From NCBI GenBank assembly GCA_964563165.1, contig CAZLWA010000049.1, positions 1-35,564 of the forward strand: a DNA stretch of 35,564 nucleotides, read 5' to 3'. This document shows, piece by piece, positions 9,101 to 16,709 of the stretch. A model generated the notes under the pieces. That model was not told where the DNA came from. It saw only the letters and a list, made by a program, of their open reading frames with translations, and made no database searches. This DNA comes from CAZLWA01 sp964563165 (GTDB taxonomy: Bacteria; CLD3; SB21). The position numbers were made by a program, and so were the translations under genes. The number at the start of each line of letters is the position of its first letter. Position 1 is the first letter of the stretch.

Positions 9101-10363
9101 ACTATTTTGTGAAAGGATCAGTGCCGCGAGCGCGGAGACGAGAGGCGCGGAAGCGGAAGTGCCGGAAAAAAACTGATAGCCGCCGCCCAGCAAGGTAGTA
9201 TACACATTGACGCCCGGCGCCGCCACGCTGATCGAAGCGCCGTAATTGGAGAAGGGCGCGATGAAATCGCCCGCGTCGGTCGCGCTGACGGAGATCACTT
9301 CGTCAAAACTCGAGGGGTAATGATATGCCGTCGATCCGCTATTGCCTGCCGATCCGACGATGACGCAGTTATTTTCATAAGCATAGCGAATGGCGTCTTT
9401 AAGAAAAGGTGAATAGGAGGCATCGCCGAAACTCATATTCAAAACTTTCGCGCCGTTGTCGACCGCGTAAATGACTGCCTGCGCGATATTATCTTCTTTC
9501 AAAAATCCCGACGCGCCGCCTGCGCGCAGATTCATCATCGTACATCCGAACGCAAGCCCGACCACGCCTTCGTGATTATTGCCTTGCGCGGCGACAATTC
9601 CTGCGACAGCCGTGCCGTGCCCGTTCTCATCGAGCGGATCGTTGTCCTGGGTCAGGAAATCGCCTCCGTCATCGAATTCCGGTGCGTCCACAAAATCCCA
9701 TCCGCGCCAATCGTCCGCGAATCCGTTGCCGTCGTCGTCGATGCCGTTGAATCGTTTATCGTTTCCCTGGCCGTCGAGCCCGGTTTCACCCGGGTTTTGC
9801 CAAAGCCGGCCGGACAGATCGGGATGATCGTAATCGATTCCGGAATCGACGATACCGATGATAACATTCGGCGCGCCTTTCTGAATATCCCATGCCTTCG
9901 ACGCTTGCAGTAAGGGGATCCAGTACATGCTGTCCACGTACGTATCATTGGGATTGAAATCATCCGTTTGGAAAATATGATTGATCGAAGCGTACTCGAC
10001 GTTGGGATCGTTCTGATAGGATTTCAACGCTTCGTCAAGGCTTGAAGGACGGGTTCCGGCGGGCAACGTAACGATAAATAAGTTCTTAAAACGGCCGGCA
10101 AGGGAAACGGTGTGCTTTTTCAGATCCACAGTTCTCGCAGGAATATTCAAAGAAGAAACGGAAATCTTGTCTAAAGCGGGTTTGGAAAGGAGATAAGTTT
10201 TTTGGTCGCTTTCTTTTTGGAGATGGGCGGCGGAAATGTTTTGTGATCTTAGTTTAACGATGAGTTGACGGGAAACGGGTTTTTCAAATGTCTGCGAAAA
10301 AACAATGGCAGGAGGGCAGAAATACAGCAGAGCGAAGCAGAGAGCGAACCGTTTTTTATTCAT
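6131..10363 (-). CDS. Large secreted subtilisin-like serine protease with FG-GAP repeats, Fn3 and C-terminal sorting domain
   Basis: 1410 residues. Signal peptide 1-24 (ends VFSQ). Residues 28-130 resemble an I9-type inhibitory propeptide. The S8 domain spans about 150-460 with a full catalytic set: Asp173 in IVDSGID, His249 in NGHGTAVAG, oxyanion Asn341 in GSAGNSG and Ser403 in GTSASAP. Residues about 690-1035 hold at least four FG-GAP/VCBS-like repeats (GDFDNDGQMEILLGD, GDFDGDGVDEFVAG, GDLYNDGRKEIFL, EDFNTDGAKEIYF). Next come an Fn3 domain (about 1048-1130, ALSWQFNNSVDYYKVYRG) and Big_5-like Ig segments (about 1145-1320). The last 85 residues (VFVYPNPYRGD...SGIYIYVVESG) form a FlgD_ig/T9SS type A sorting domain. 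This suggests export across the outer membrane by a type IX-like system. No clear Shine-Dalgarno is visible; the start is set by the signal peptide. Confidence 0.92.
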   Translation of the reverse strand: MNKKRFALCFALLYFCPPAIVFSQTFEKPVSRQLIVKLRSQNISAAHLQKESDQKTYLLSKPALDKISVSSLNIPARTVDLKKHTVSLAGRFKNLFIVTLPAGTRPSSLDEALKSYQNDPNVEYASINHIFQTDDFNPNDTYVDSMYWIPLLQASKAWDIQKGAPNVIIGIVDSGIDYDHPDLSGRLWQNPGETGLDGQGNDKRFNGIDDDGNGFADDWRGWDFVDAPEFDDGGDFLTQDNDPLDENGHGTAVAGIVAAQGNNHEGVVGLAFGCTMMNLRAGGASGFLKEDNIAQAVIYAVDNGAKVLNMSFGDASYSPFLKDAIRYAYENNCVIVGSAGNSGSTAYHYPSSFDEVISVSATDAGDFIAPFSNYGASISVAAPGVNVYTTLLGGGYQFFSGTSASAPLVSALAALILSQNSSLTHDEVQSVIESSSDDIGETGWEPFYGAGRINAWRALQVQYASVAKIDFPATDNGTSTDQITIRGTASGALLKNYSVYYGIGSNPQNWMLINTVPDRQIVHDSLSVLNIQPFAEGPYIVRLMVENKDGSAVEDRTRFFVDRSAPQMSAVKIEKMISDNSYGYFVKFTTDDLCASTLYYRPQSSVQNFIPIPIAFQSKNHALFISENELRGQFEFYLEVKNTAKVMTVDNNQNNYYQMDLEDTDIPANTLVQDTSIHLPLFYLMDQATDLNQNGRKELVVNALTANHDFSTVKIYEYNIAFPGKFQPIHSYAFNGVPRDAIGNGFDGKSKLLVGAGASTTVLENAKTDTVPTELIFSDSDDLWGSKFADLFNNGGLEMIAKHGLQYLVLERIASGWKPTNLPNPTSGANLIAIPGSAVGDFDNDGQMEILLGDYDGDLYIYEAQGQNFVPTWSYALPNFDASGFVASGDFDGDGVDEFVAGCHTLDLTSESGAADQYWTFTIFKSTGNNAYQPVWQQSFYGYHSVNDFRSGVSAGDLYNDGRKEIFLSLYPNAYVIRYDTASQAYLPVWFYPHARSNAVVVEDFNTDGAKEIYFNDGLQTSSFKLNGASTSVQPPTAFQAVPLDTDRIALSWQFNNSVDYYKVYRGTDDSNLIFVYNVTSLQEDTTDQNVTFNQSYFYAMSAVKGGIESDITAVKKAKPNRKPFVSSAAVLNASQIAVRFSENMDVNSLEQTSSYTVDPVGHPSSAIPRAFGMEVILTFPGLSPGNYSVKADLLFDGDGTPVDTAGNSAIFTVTATAAKFYILRNAYLGNNQIDLYFSEALQKSTAELPVNYSVEPDFQVTEAALDPVNPNLVHLKVQGIHPIGALGIPYIISARNLISQAGNLLDEIYGNKSALVFSMNDLNRVFVYPNPYRGDESSTLTFANLTPTAKIKIYSLNGAFINEIEETNQDGGVTWDLRDRQGNKISSGIYIYVVESGKMKKHGKFSVVR

Positions 10364-10431
10364 ACACAGGCAAGATACAAAAAACCGGCGGGCGAATCAA
10401 TTCGTTTTTCATTTGTTTGCAATGAGCCGGG

Positions 10432-10690
10432 TTAATACAGTTCTACTCCGCCTTCACGGAAGACGGCGAGGCCCCCACAGAAAGCGCCTATCCATATATT
10501 GCCATTTTTGTCAACTGCAATTGCCCCGGACATCATTGTTGCTTAAGCCGGAATTAGACGCATTATACGCGGTCCAATTTGTGCCGTCAAATTTGGCTAT
10601 GCCGCATCCGTTCCTACCCAAGCTTTGCGGTGTTATCAAATGCGATGAGATTGATCTTATGGGTTGGGGCAGATGCAATCCACGTCGTGT
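10432..10690 (-). pseudogene. Decayed relic of a beta-propeller (two-component regulator propeller, Reg_prop) gene
   Basis: Part of the 472-base gap 10364-10835. Minus-strand translation in shifting frames gives, in order, INLIAFDNTAKL (near 10672-10620), GIAKFDGTNWTAYNASNS (near 10603-10550), GLSNNDV, then AIAVDKNGNIWIGAF and GGLAVFREGGVELY ending at TAA (10434-10432). These are textbook Reg_prop motifs (NxIWIGT..GGiakfDG..W..Yn..NSgL..n.v.aIa.D). The frame breaks at the four-C run 10524-10527 (one extra base relative to an intact frame), and again near 10601-10607 and 10618-10623 (apparent one-base losses, giving in-frame stops). With at least three indels in 250 bases and no intact 5' part, it is a pseudogene fragment. 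The remaining bases of the gap (10364-10431 and 10691-10770) show nothing I can support. Confidence 0.75.
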
Positions 10691-10770
10691 GAGTACATTT
10701 TCCCGACAAATTCCTTCCGCCTGCCATAAACCATTCCGAAATCCGCTCTCAGACTAGGGCTCATTTTTCC

Positions 10771-10799
10771 TTGAAAAATCAATTCCTATCCGCTATATT
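10771..10799 (+). promoter_or_regulatory. Probable sigma-70-type promoter for the terC-lipoprotein operon
   Basis: TTGAAA (10771-10776) and TATATT (10794-10799) are separated by 17 bases, 25-36 bases ahead of the ribosome binding site of the TerC gene. No yybP-ykoY (manganese) riboswitch core could be recognised in the leader. Confidence 0.45.
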
Positions 10800-10824
10800 G
10801 ACACGCGTTTTGGGGAACCTATTT

Positions 10825-10830
10825 AAAGGA
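10825..10830 (+). promoter_or_regulatory. Shine-Dalgarno AAAGGA supporting a TTG start
   Basis: AAAGGA lies five bases before TTG (10836). The next in-frame ATG (METH in EGMLSADNA) would cut away the first conserved membrane segment, so the TTG start is preferred. Confidence 0.6.
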
Positions 10831-10835
10831 AACTA

Positions 10836-11519
10836 TTGGATTTTGAATCAAGTGACTTGATCACCATTGCGCTGCTGATCTTGCTGGAAGGCATGCTCAG
10901 CGCGGACAACGCGATCGTCCTGGCCGTGCTCGTGATGCCGCTGCCGGCCGAGCAGCAGAAGAAAGCGCTGCGCTACGGCATTATCGGGGCGTTCGTTTTC
11001 CGGATCATCGCGGTGCTGCTGGCGGTGTACCTCATCCGCATGCCGATCATTAAGATCATCGGAGGGATTTATTTATGCTATTTGGCCGTCGACCATTTTA
11101 TCAGCAAAAAGGAAGAATCGGAAATCCGGGCGCCGAAAGCCAGACGGTTTTTCGGCCTGTCGAAGTTCTGGAGCATCGTCATCGGCGTGGAATTGACGGA
11201 CATCGTCTTTTCGGCGGATTCCATTCTCGCAGCGGTGGCGCTCTCGAATAAGCAATGGGTGATCATTACCGGCGGTATTTTCGGCATCATTGCGATGCGG
11301 ATGGTGGCGACGTTTTTTATCCAGGTCATCGGCCGATTCCCGGCGCTCGTGGACGGCGCCTACGCGATCGTGTTTTTGATAGGCGCAAAATTATTTGCGG
11401 AATTTTTCGGACTGCACATCTCGCAATGGATGACGTTTTCGGTGATCATCGGCGTCATTATTTTCAGTATCGCACTTTCGCGTTTCAGCAAAAAGAAAAT
11501 TTCAGATACAGAAAAATAA
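10836..11519 (+). CDS. TerC/YkoY family integral membrane protein (probable metal exporter)
   Basis: 227 residues starting at TTG, with AAAGGA five bases upstream. Seven hydrophobic segments fill the protein. It contains the two family hallmarks: EGMLSADNA (about 18-26) in helix 1 and GVELTDIVFSADSI (about 113-126) in the second half, each holding acidic residues within the membrane, as expected of the internal duplication in TerC proteins. Family members export Mn2+ (YkoY/YceF, Alx) and support metallation of secreted enzymes; some are linked to tellurite resistance. The gene is first in an operon with two exported foldase-like lipoproteins, 29 bases before the next start, which fits a role in metal or protein homeostasis outside the cytoplasm (inference). 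Confidence 0.9.
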   Translation: MDFESSDLITIALLILLEGMLSADNAIVLAVLVMPLPAEQQKKALRYGIIGAFVFRIIAVLLAVYLIRMPIIKIIGGIYLCYLAVDHFISKKEESEIRAPKARRFFGLSKFWSIVIGVELTDIVFSADSILAAVALSNKQWVIITGGIFGIIAMRMVATFFIQVIGRFPALVDGAYAIVFLIGAKLFAEFFGLHISQWMTFSVIIGVIIFSIALSRFSKKKISDTEK

Positions 11520-11548
11520 ATAAATTAATTTTGTCAGGAGACCGTTTG

Positions 11549-13270
11549 ATGACCGCAATAAACAGGATGCGCTGTTCTGTCCTTTTAACCGCAGCTTTGG
11601 CTTCTTATTCGACTGCATGCAAGCAAGGTAATGACGACGTGCTGGCGCGGCTGGGGAGCCGCGACTCGATCACCGTTGCGGAGTTCAGGTTCCGGCTGGA
11701 AAAAGCCGCGGGCGATCAGGCCGCCTCGCTGGCGTATGAGCAGAAGAAAAACTTCCTATTGGAGCTCACGAACTTGCGTCTCGAGCTCCTGGCGGCTTGC
11801 GATGCCGGACTGGACAAAGACACTAATTTCATAAGCAGCATGGAGAAAGCAAAAGAACAAATAGTGCTTAACGCCGCCTGGGGTAAATATATCTACTCGC
11901 ATTTTATCGATGATGCGGTCGTAGCCCGGTACAAAAAATATTACGGCAGGGAAATGAGAGTTCAAAACCTGGTCATCCGTTTTACGGATCATCCGAAGAC
12001 CCCTTCGGATCGCACACGCGCCCAGGCGGTGAAAATCATCGATTCGGTTCGTGCTATCATGACGGCGGCTAATTTTAATTCTCTGTGTGAGAAATATTCC
12101 GACTACAAAAGCAAGCAGACCAAGGCCGGAAGCGTGAACGTTGAAAAGCTGAAATTCGGTTCTCTTCCGATGGGTTATGAAAACGAAGTTATTGTGCTGG
12201 CGCCCAACAGCATATCAAAACCGATCGAATTTCCGGGAGTCTTTATGATAGCCAGACTCGTGGCGATCGAGAATGACGGATCGCAGGACAACAGAATGAA
12301 CAGCGATCAGATCAAAAGACTGTTGAAAGATAAACTGGATGATTCGGACCGTCCCGCGCTTTTAAGATACCATGCCGCGTTTATCGATTCGCTGTTTCGG
12401 GCGTTCAATGTGAAGGTTGTAGACGCGAACATCGACACGTTGGTTACGCGATTTCCCGGTAACCAACCGGCAAAATCGATGCTTCAATTTTTCAGCGCAA
12501 CCCAGAGGGAGTTGCCTCTGGTGACCTATGGCGTCAATGACCGTGTCACCCTGCAGGATGCCGCCGGCATGTTTGATGCGGAAATGACTCTATCAAAATT
12601 CAAGCATCAGGCTTTTGCAGACAATTTGAAAGAATACGTCAAGGATGTATTGATGAAAAAACTGATGAAGGATTCGGGGTACCGTGAATCCATCGCATTC
12701 ACGGTTTCAGTCTCTCAGGTCCGGCAGGATATATTAGTTCAGCAGATCGAAGCCCGGAAGTTCATGGGAACGGACACGGTATCCGGTGCGGAGGTGCGGC
12801 AGGAATATGATACCCATCCGTACCGTTATCGAACGGCAGCCGCATCTACCGCGAAAGAAATCTATTCGCTAAACCCGATGACCCTGCGCCGCGCCCTGGA
12901 GCTGATCGGATCAGGAACCGATTTTGACAAAGTCGTTGAAACGCTCCGCGCCGACAAAATCGATGACAGATCTCTTGTACTCAAGGGCCCTGTAAAGTAT
13001 TCGTTCTCGGATCAGAATGAAGCCGCACGCGCAGCCATGCGGCTGGTAAAAGACGACGTGAGCGGAATTATTCCGCGCAAGGACGGCGGTTATTCCATCG
13101 TTAAGGTAGTTTCCAAAACGGAATCCGTTTCGATGCTTTTTGAAGGCGTCAGAGAAAGCGCAGAGAAAAATTATCGCGAGGAATTGATGCGGCGTAAAAG
13201 GAGTGCGTGGCTCCGTGAACTCAGGCATACCTATCCGGTTGTCTTGTTTGAAAATAACTTGAATTATTAA
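11549..13270 (+). CDS. Parvulin/SurA-like peptidyl-prolyl isomerase lipoprotein
   Basis: 573 residues from the ATG at 11549, which has CAGGAG (11535-11540) eight bases upstream; the open frame extends back into terC but that part is a shadow. The N-terminus has a hydrophobic stretch and ends in STAC (Cys24), a plausible though non-canonical lipobox. Residues 30-135 form a helical chaperone-like segment. Residues about 136-240 fit a PpiC rotamase domain (RVQNLVIRF, FNSLCEKYSD, FGSLPMGYENEVIVLAPNSISKPIEFPG). A second, weaker parvulin-like region lies at about 415-545 (SGAEVRQEYDTHPYRYRTA to GGYSIVKVV). Relatives assist folding of outer-membrane proteins. It is the middle gene of the operon. Confidence 0.8.
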   Translation: MTAINRMRCSVLLTAALASYSTACKQGNDDVLARLGSRDSITVAEFRFRLEKAAGDQAASLAYEQKKNFLLELTNLRLELLAACDAGLDKDTNFISSMEKAKEQIVLNAAWGKYIYSHFIDDAVVARYKKYYGREMRVQNLVIRFTDHPKTPSDRTRAQAVKIIDSVRAIMTAANFNSLCEKYSDYKSKQTKAGSVNVEKLKFGSLPMGYENEVIVLAPNSISKPIEFPGVFMIARLVAIENDGSQDNRMNSDQIKRLLKDKLDDSDRPALLRYHAAFIDSLFRAFNVKVVDANIDTLVTRFPGNQPAKSMLQFFSATQRELPLVTYGVNDRVTLQDAAGMFDAEMTLSKFKHQAFADNLKEYVKDVLMKKLMKDSGYRESIAFTVSVSQVRQDILVQQIEARKFMGTDTVSGAEVRQEYDTHPYRYRTAAASTAKEIYSLNPMTLRRALELIGSGTDFDKVVETLRADKIDDRSLVLKGPVKYSFSDQNEAARAAMRLVKDDVSGIIPRKDGGYSIVKVVSKTESVSMLFEGVRESAEKNYREELMRRKRSAWLRELRHTYPVVLFENNLNY

Positions 13271-13297
13271 AGTATAAACAGTCACCTTTGAAATTCA

Positions 13298-14131
13298 ATG
13301 CATAGCCCGGTAAAAAATCTTTCCCTTGTTTTTATTTTGTTTTCTTTGAGCTGCAAAGAAACCAGGCGGGAATTTGTGGCGAAGGTCGGCGAAACGATCC
13401 TGACTTCGGCTATGCTGGACAGCGCCTTGCGCGGGGATGTGAGGACCAAGGAGAATTTCCGGCAGGCATATATTCAGGATTGGATCAATTCGGAGTCGCT
13501 CTACCAAAAAGCCCTGGCGGACGGTTTTGATAAAGACGCGTCGTATCAAAAACAGATCGGGCTGATCAGGAAAGAATTACTGATCCAATCGTATGTGGAA
13601 AGCGAATTGGAAAGAATTTCCGTTCTCCCGTCGGAGATCGAATCCTATTACAACGAACGCAGGGGATCCTTTACCTATACGGAAGACCATATCAAAGTCG
13701 AATATTTTTTGACGCACGATAAAGGCAAGGCGAAAAAAATGGCGGCGGTGTTCAGTAAGCTGTCCCGTCTGCGCAAGAAAGATTTTGTCGAAATGGTGTC
13801 GGCGGAATCGGCGGACAGCGACGTCGTCAGCGCGACGGACTATCTCACGCGGGATAAATTCGAAGATAAAGTGGCCAAGGCGATTTTCCTGAAAAACACA
13901 ACCGATGAAATCATCGGGCCGGTCCCGATTTCAAATAATTTTTATTCGTTCTGGCACGTGGTGGAGATCCGCCCCAAAGGCACGCCGATGCCGCTCAACG
14001 AGATCAACCCGGAAATTGAATCGCGTATCAAGGCGGTAAAGCGGAAGAAAAGAACTGAGGAATTGACAAAAAAAATCCGCGGTGAAATGAACGTGGAATA
14101 CGGATCGAAAGATTCGCCGTCCGAATACTGA
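13298..14131 (+). CDS. SurA/PrsA-like parvulin-domain lipoprotein
   Basis: 277 residues. A short signal ends in LFSLSC (Cys19) followed by KE, a likely lipoprotein anchor. Residues 26-105 resemble a SurA N-terminal helical domain (FVAKVGETILTSAMLDSAL, then WINSESLYQKALADGFDKD). Residues 130-225 resemble a degenerate parvulin domain (HIKVEYFLTHDKGKA, then IIGPVPISNNFYSFWHVVEIRPKG). The C-terminal helix is basic. It starts 27 bases after the stop of the preceding PPIase-like gene and no Shine-Dalgarno is visible, so translation may depend on the upstream gene. The two neighbours share architecture and may work as a pair on envelope proteins (inference). Confidence 0.78.
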   Translation: MHSPVKNLSLVFILFSLSCKETRREFVAKVGETILTSAMLDSALRGDVRTKENFRQAYIQDWINSESLYQKALADGFDKDASYQKQIGLIRKELLIQSYVESELERISVLPSEIESYYNERRGSFTYTEDHIKVEYFLTHDKGKAKKMAAVFSKLSRLRKKDFVEMVSAESADSDVVSATDYLTRDKFEDKVAKAIFLKNTTDEIIGPVPISNNFYSFWHVVEIRPKGTPMPLNEINPEIESRIKAVKRKKRTEELTKKIRGEMNVEYGSKDSPSEY

Positions 14132-14160
14132 ACTCCTTAGAAGTTCAACCTCAACCGTAT

Positions 14161-16608
14161 CTATATTCTTACAAAATATTGGAATTTCATGAACACGCTT
14201 TGTTCCGTCCGCACCAGACCGGAATAATTATCGTAAGGATCGTTATATCCCCCGATATGCGTTCCGACATAAAAAACGGTGAACGGATTGATCTTGTAAC
14301 TGATCAGCGGATCGAGGCTGAATGATCTGTCCGTTTCCCGGACCCTCACCGGTTGTCCGAGCCCATCGGTGTCCGTGGAGAACGATTCCGTCGAGGAATA
14401 TTGCCCGATGACGCGCATGAACAGGCGCTTGGTGAACTGGTATGACAGCGTATTACGAATGATCTTTTGGCCGCGGATGCGCGGCCCGTTAAAATGCTGC
14501 CACAATTGGAAGGAAATAAAATTGACGTCATTGCGGATCCGGCCCGTCGGCCTGAGCGTCAGCCATGTCTCGTAATTCAATCCTTTGACGACGGTAAAAG
14601 GATTGTTCACGTCGCCGGTATCGCCGTTCCGGTTGATAAATTTACCCGCTTCAACAAAAAAACCTCCGGTCAACAATTTCCAACCGCTCCAATTGAGATC
14701 CATGCTCGATCGATGGATGTTACTGAATTGTTTACCTCCGAAATTTTCATTGTTGACCAAAAAGGTTCCGGCATTGAACCAAATTTGTTTTTTCAATCCG
14801 AGGAAGATCTGCGGGCGCATTCCGAAATCTTTTAAGGTTCCGTCCTGGTTGTATTTCCGGATAACGAAGAGCTGCGGCTGAATCTGATTGAATACCGGAT
14901 TATTCTCATAGCGAAACGTGTAGCCGGTCCAGGTCCCGAAAATCCGGTAATCGTTGGCGGGAACGAAGCCGTTGTCGGCACGGAATCCCGACGACAGACT
15001 TTCAAGCCACGAATAAAATTCCCAATTCCGAGAGGAGCGGTTCAGCGTTGCCTTCAAAGCCAACCCGTTGAATTGTTCACCGTCAAAATCCGACGTTCTT
15101 TCTTTTCCGGATGTTTTGAATTTAAGGTAATCATAATCGTCTCGGAGCTGTGCGGACAATACGGAATCGTTCGGTTCGTGCGTCGCGCTCAGGGCCGCAA
15201 GCGCCGTGAGAGAATATTTTTCCGACAAACGAATATTGGCATCCATGCCCGTCATGATATTGGAGCCGCCTTCCGCCAACGTTCGATTGGAGCCGAAAAA
15301 TCCCAGATGCGATTCATTGCCGAGATGGTACTTAGCCCGGATAATGTTGCTGAACGAATTTTTTTTCGTGCTCGGATCAAAACTTTGTTCCTGGAACGGG
15401 ATCAAGAAACCGCTGTTCTGATCGTACGCCGTGATAAGGCCGATCGTGGTTCTGCCGATCTTGCCGGTCAGTTTACCCGAAACGATCGGATCATTGATCG
15501 TTCGCGTGTAAATTAATTTAAGATCGCTGTCGATATTGAAAATGTCGCTGCCTTCCAGAAAAAAAGGCCTTTTTTCGCGGAAATAAAGCGCAAAAGTCGT
15601 ATTCACGTTTACCTGGCCGGCATCCGATTCGATCTGGCTGAAATCAGGATTATAAGCCAAGTCCAGGGTGAGATTAGATGCCAAACCGTATTTGAGACTA
15701 AAACCCGCGCTGCTTTTGTTCTTCGGCCCGCGCCACTTACCGTTGACGCTGTCTCGGTCCGTCAATTCATTGGCATTGGAGCCCAACGCATAGGGCAATA
15801 TCTCGATGGTCTTTCCCGAAGCAATTTGCTTTTCCATTTTCAGATGGCCGGCCTGGGAAAAGAGAGAATTATTATTCTGCGATATCGGCATCCAGGAATA
15901 CTGAAAGCGGCTTTCCCGCGGATAAATTCTTAAAATGTGGATGAGCCAATCTTGCAAAGGCGAATTTGGAAAGCGGAGGCTCTTGAACGGAATACGCATT
16001 TCGACCGTCCAGTGGTCGCCGTAGATCTTAGCGTCGGATTCCCACACCGCATCAAAGCTTTCGTCTTCGCCGCTGTTGTTTTGCCAGATCAGATCTCCCT
16101 GAATCCCGCGCGGGTTCACGAAAAACTCAAAGCTTGTTTGTTTCGTACCATAGGGGTCGATATTGATTCCGACAAAATCATCCTGGAACATGCGATCGCG
16201 ATCGGATAAGTTGGACCGGAGCTTGTTCATTTCGGGATCATAACAAATAAAGGCGATATACAGATTATCCCGATCGAATGCGATATAGCCTTCGGTTTTC
16301 GCCTTTGGGAGTTGTTTTTCATTCGGCCAGACTTCGACGAAATTATCAAAATGTGCGCCGTTCATCCATGCTTCTTCAATTTCTCCGTCGATAACGATCG
16401 GCACGGGCAGCGTCTTGGGTTCGAGCGTCAGGATCGGATTAGGCACAAAACTGTCGTTGTCCGCGCGGCTTGCCGCCAGGCCCGCCGTGTTTTGAAACCA
16501 ATTTCCAAACGCATTTACCGGCATTAAGAGGAGGACAAGCATCAGCAGGAGTAAAAGCAGAGTAAAAATCAATGAATCGTGAACGGATGATCTATCATAA
16601 AACCGCAT
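14161..16608 (-). CDS. CBM9-like plus DUF5916 outer-membrane protein
   Basis: 815 residues from the ATG at 16608, chosen because a strongly hydrophobic signal (residues 13-29, ending near VNA) follows directly. Residues 66-216 match the carbohydrate-binding family 9-like domain (PIVIDGEIEEAWMNGAHF, GYIAFDRDNLYIAF, FVGINIDPYGTKQTSFEFFVN, WTVEMRIPFKSLRFP). The remaining 600 residues match the DUF5916 beta-barrel (FREKRPFFLEGSDIF is a family hallmark). An upstream in-frame ATG at 16713 overlaps the NUDIX stop as ATGA, which would couple translation but would place 35 extra, non-hydrophobic residues before the signal. The substrate is unknown; a role in binding or import of oligosaccharides or peptides is only a guess. 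Confidence 0.85.
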   Translation of the reverse strand: MRFYDRSSVHDSLIFTLLLLLLMLVLLLMPVNAFGNWFQNTAGLAASRADNDSFVPNPILTLEPKTLPVPIVIDGEIEEAWMNGAHFDNFVEVWPNEKQLPKAKTEGYIAFDRDNLYIAFICYDPEMNKLRSNLSDRDRMFQDDFVGINIDPYGTKQTSFEFFVNPRGIQGDLIWQNNSGEDESFDAVWESDAKIYGDHWTVEMRIPFKSLRFPNSPLQDWLIHILRIYPRESRFQYSWMPISQNNNSLFSQAGHLKMEKQIASGKTIEILPYALGSNANELTDRDSVNGKWRGPKNKSSAGFSLKYGLASNLTLDLAYNPDFSQIESDAGQVNVNTTFALYFREKRPFFLEGSDIFNIDSDLKLIYTRTINDPIVSGKLTGKIGRTTIGLITAYDQNSGFLIPFQEQSFDPSTKKNSFSNIIRAKYHLGNESHLGFFGSNRTLAEGGSNIMTGMDANIRLSEKYSLTALAALSATHEPNDSVLSAQLRDDYDYLKFKTSGKERTSDFDGEQFNGLALKATLNRSSRNWEFYSWLESLSSGFRADNGFVPANDYRIFGTWTGYTFRYENNPVFNQIQPQLFVIRKYNQDGTLKDFGMRPQIFLGLKKQIWFNAGTFLVNNENFGGKQFSNIHRSSMDLNWSGWKLLTGGFFVEAGKFINRNGDTGDVNNPFTVVKGLNYETWLTLRPTGRIRNDVNFISFQLWQHFNGPRIRGQKIIRNTLSYQFTKRLFMRVIGQYSSTESFSTDTDGLGQPVRVRETDRSFSLDPLISYKINPFTVFYVGTHIGGYNDPYDNYSGLVRTEQSVFMKFQYFVRI

Positions 16609-16709
16609 AAGTGTCCCCGTGTCCGGTTGATCTGTTGCTATATTCTGAAATGCTTGTCTATACGGAAACCTAGTCCGAGAAGTTGCGGAAAATTTTGAAA
16701 TCTTTAACT

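Noticed and set aside
10305..10757. 150-residue + strand frame over the subtilase 5' end and the gap
   Set aside because: The opposite strand translates to recognisable propeller motifs, and this frame has no family resemblance or RBS.
10690..10835. yybP-ykoY manganese riboswitch before the TerC gene
   Set aside because: I could not find the conserved core or the paired helices; only an ordinary promoter and SD are visible.
11255..11548. Open frame extending the PPIase-like gene upstream into terC
   Set aside because: It overlaps terC in another frame, reads as arginine/histidine-rich shadow protein, and the ATG at 11549 has a good SD and signal peptide.
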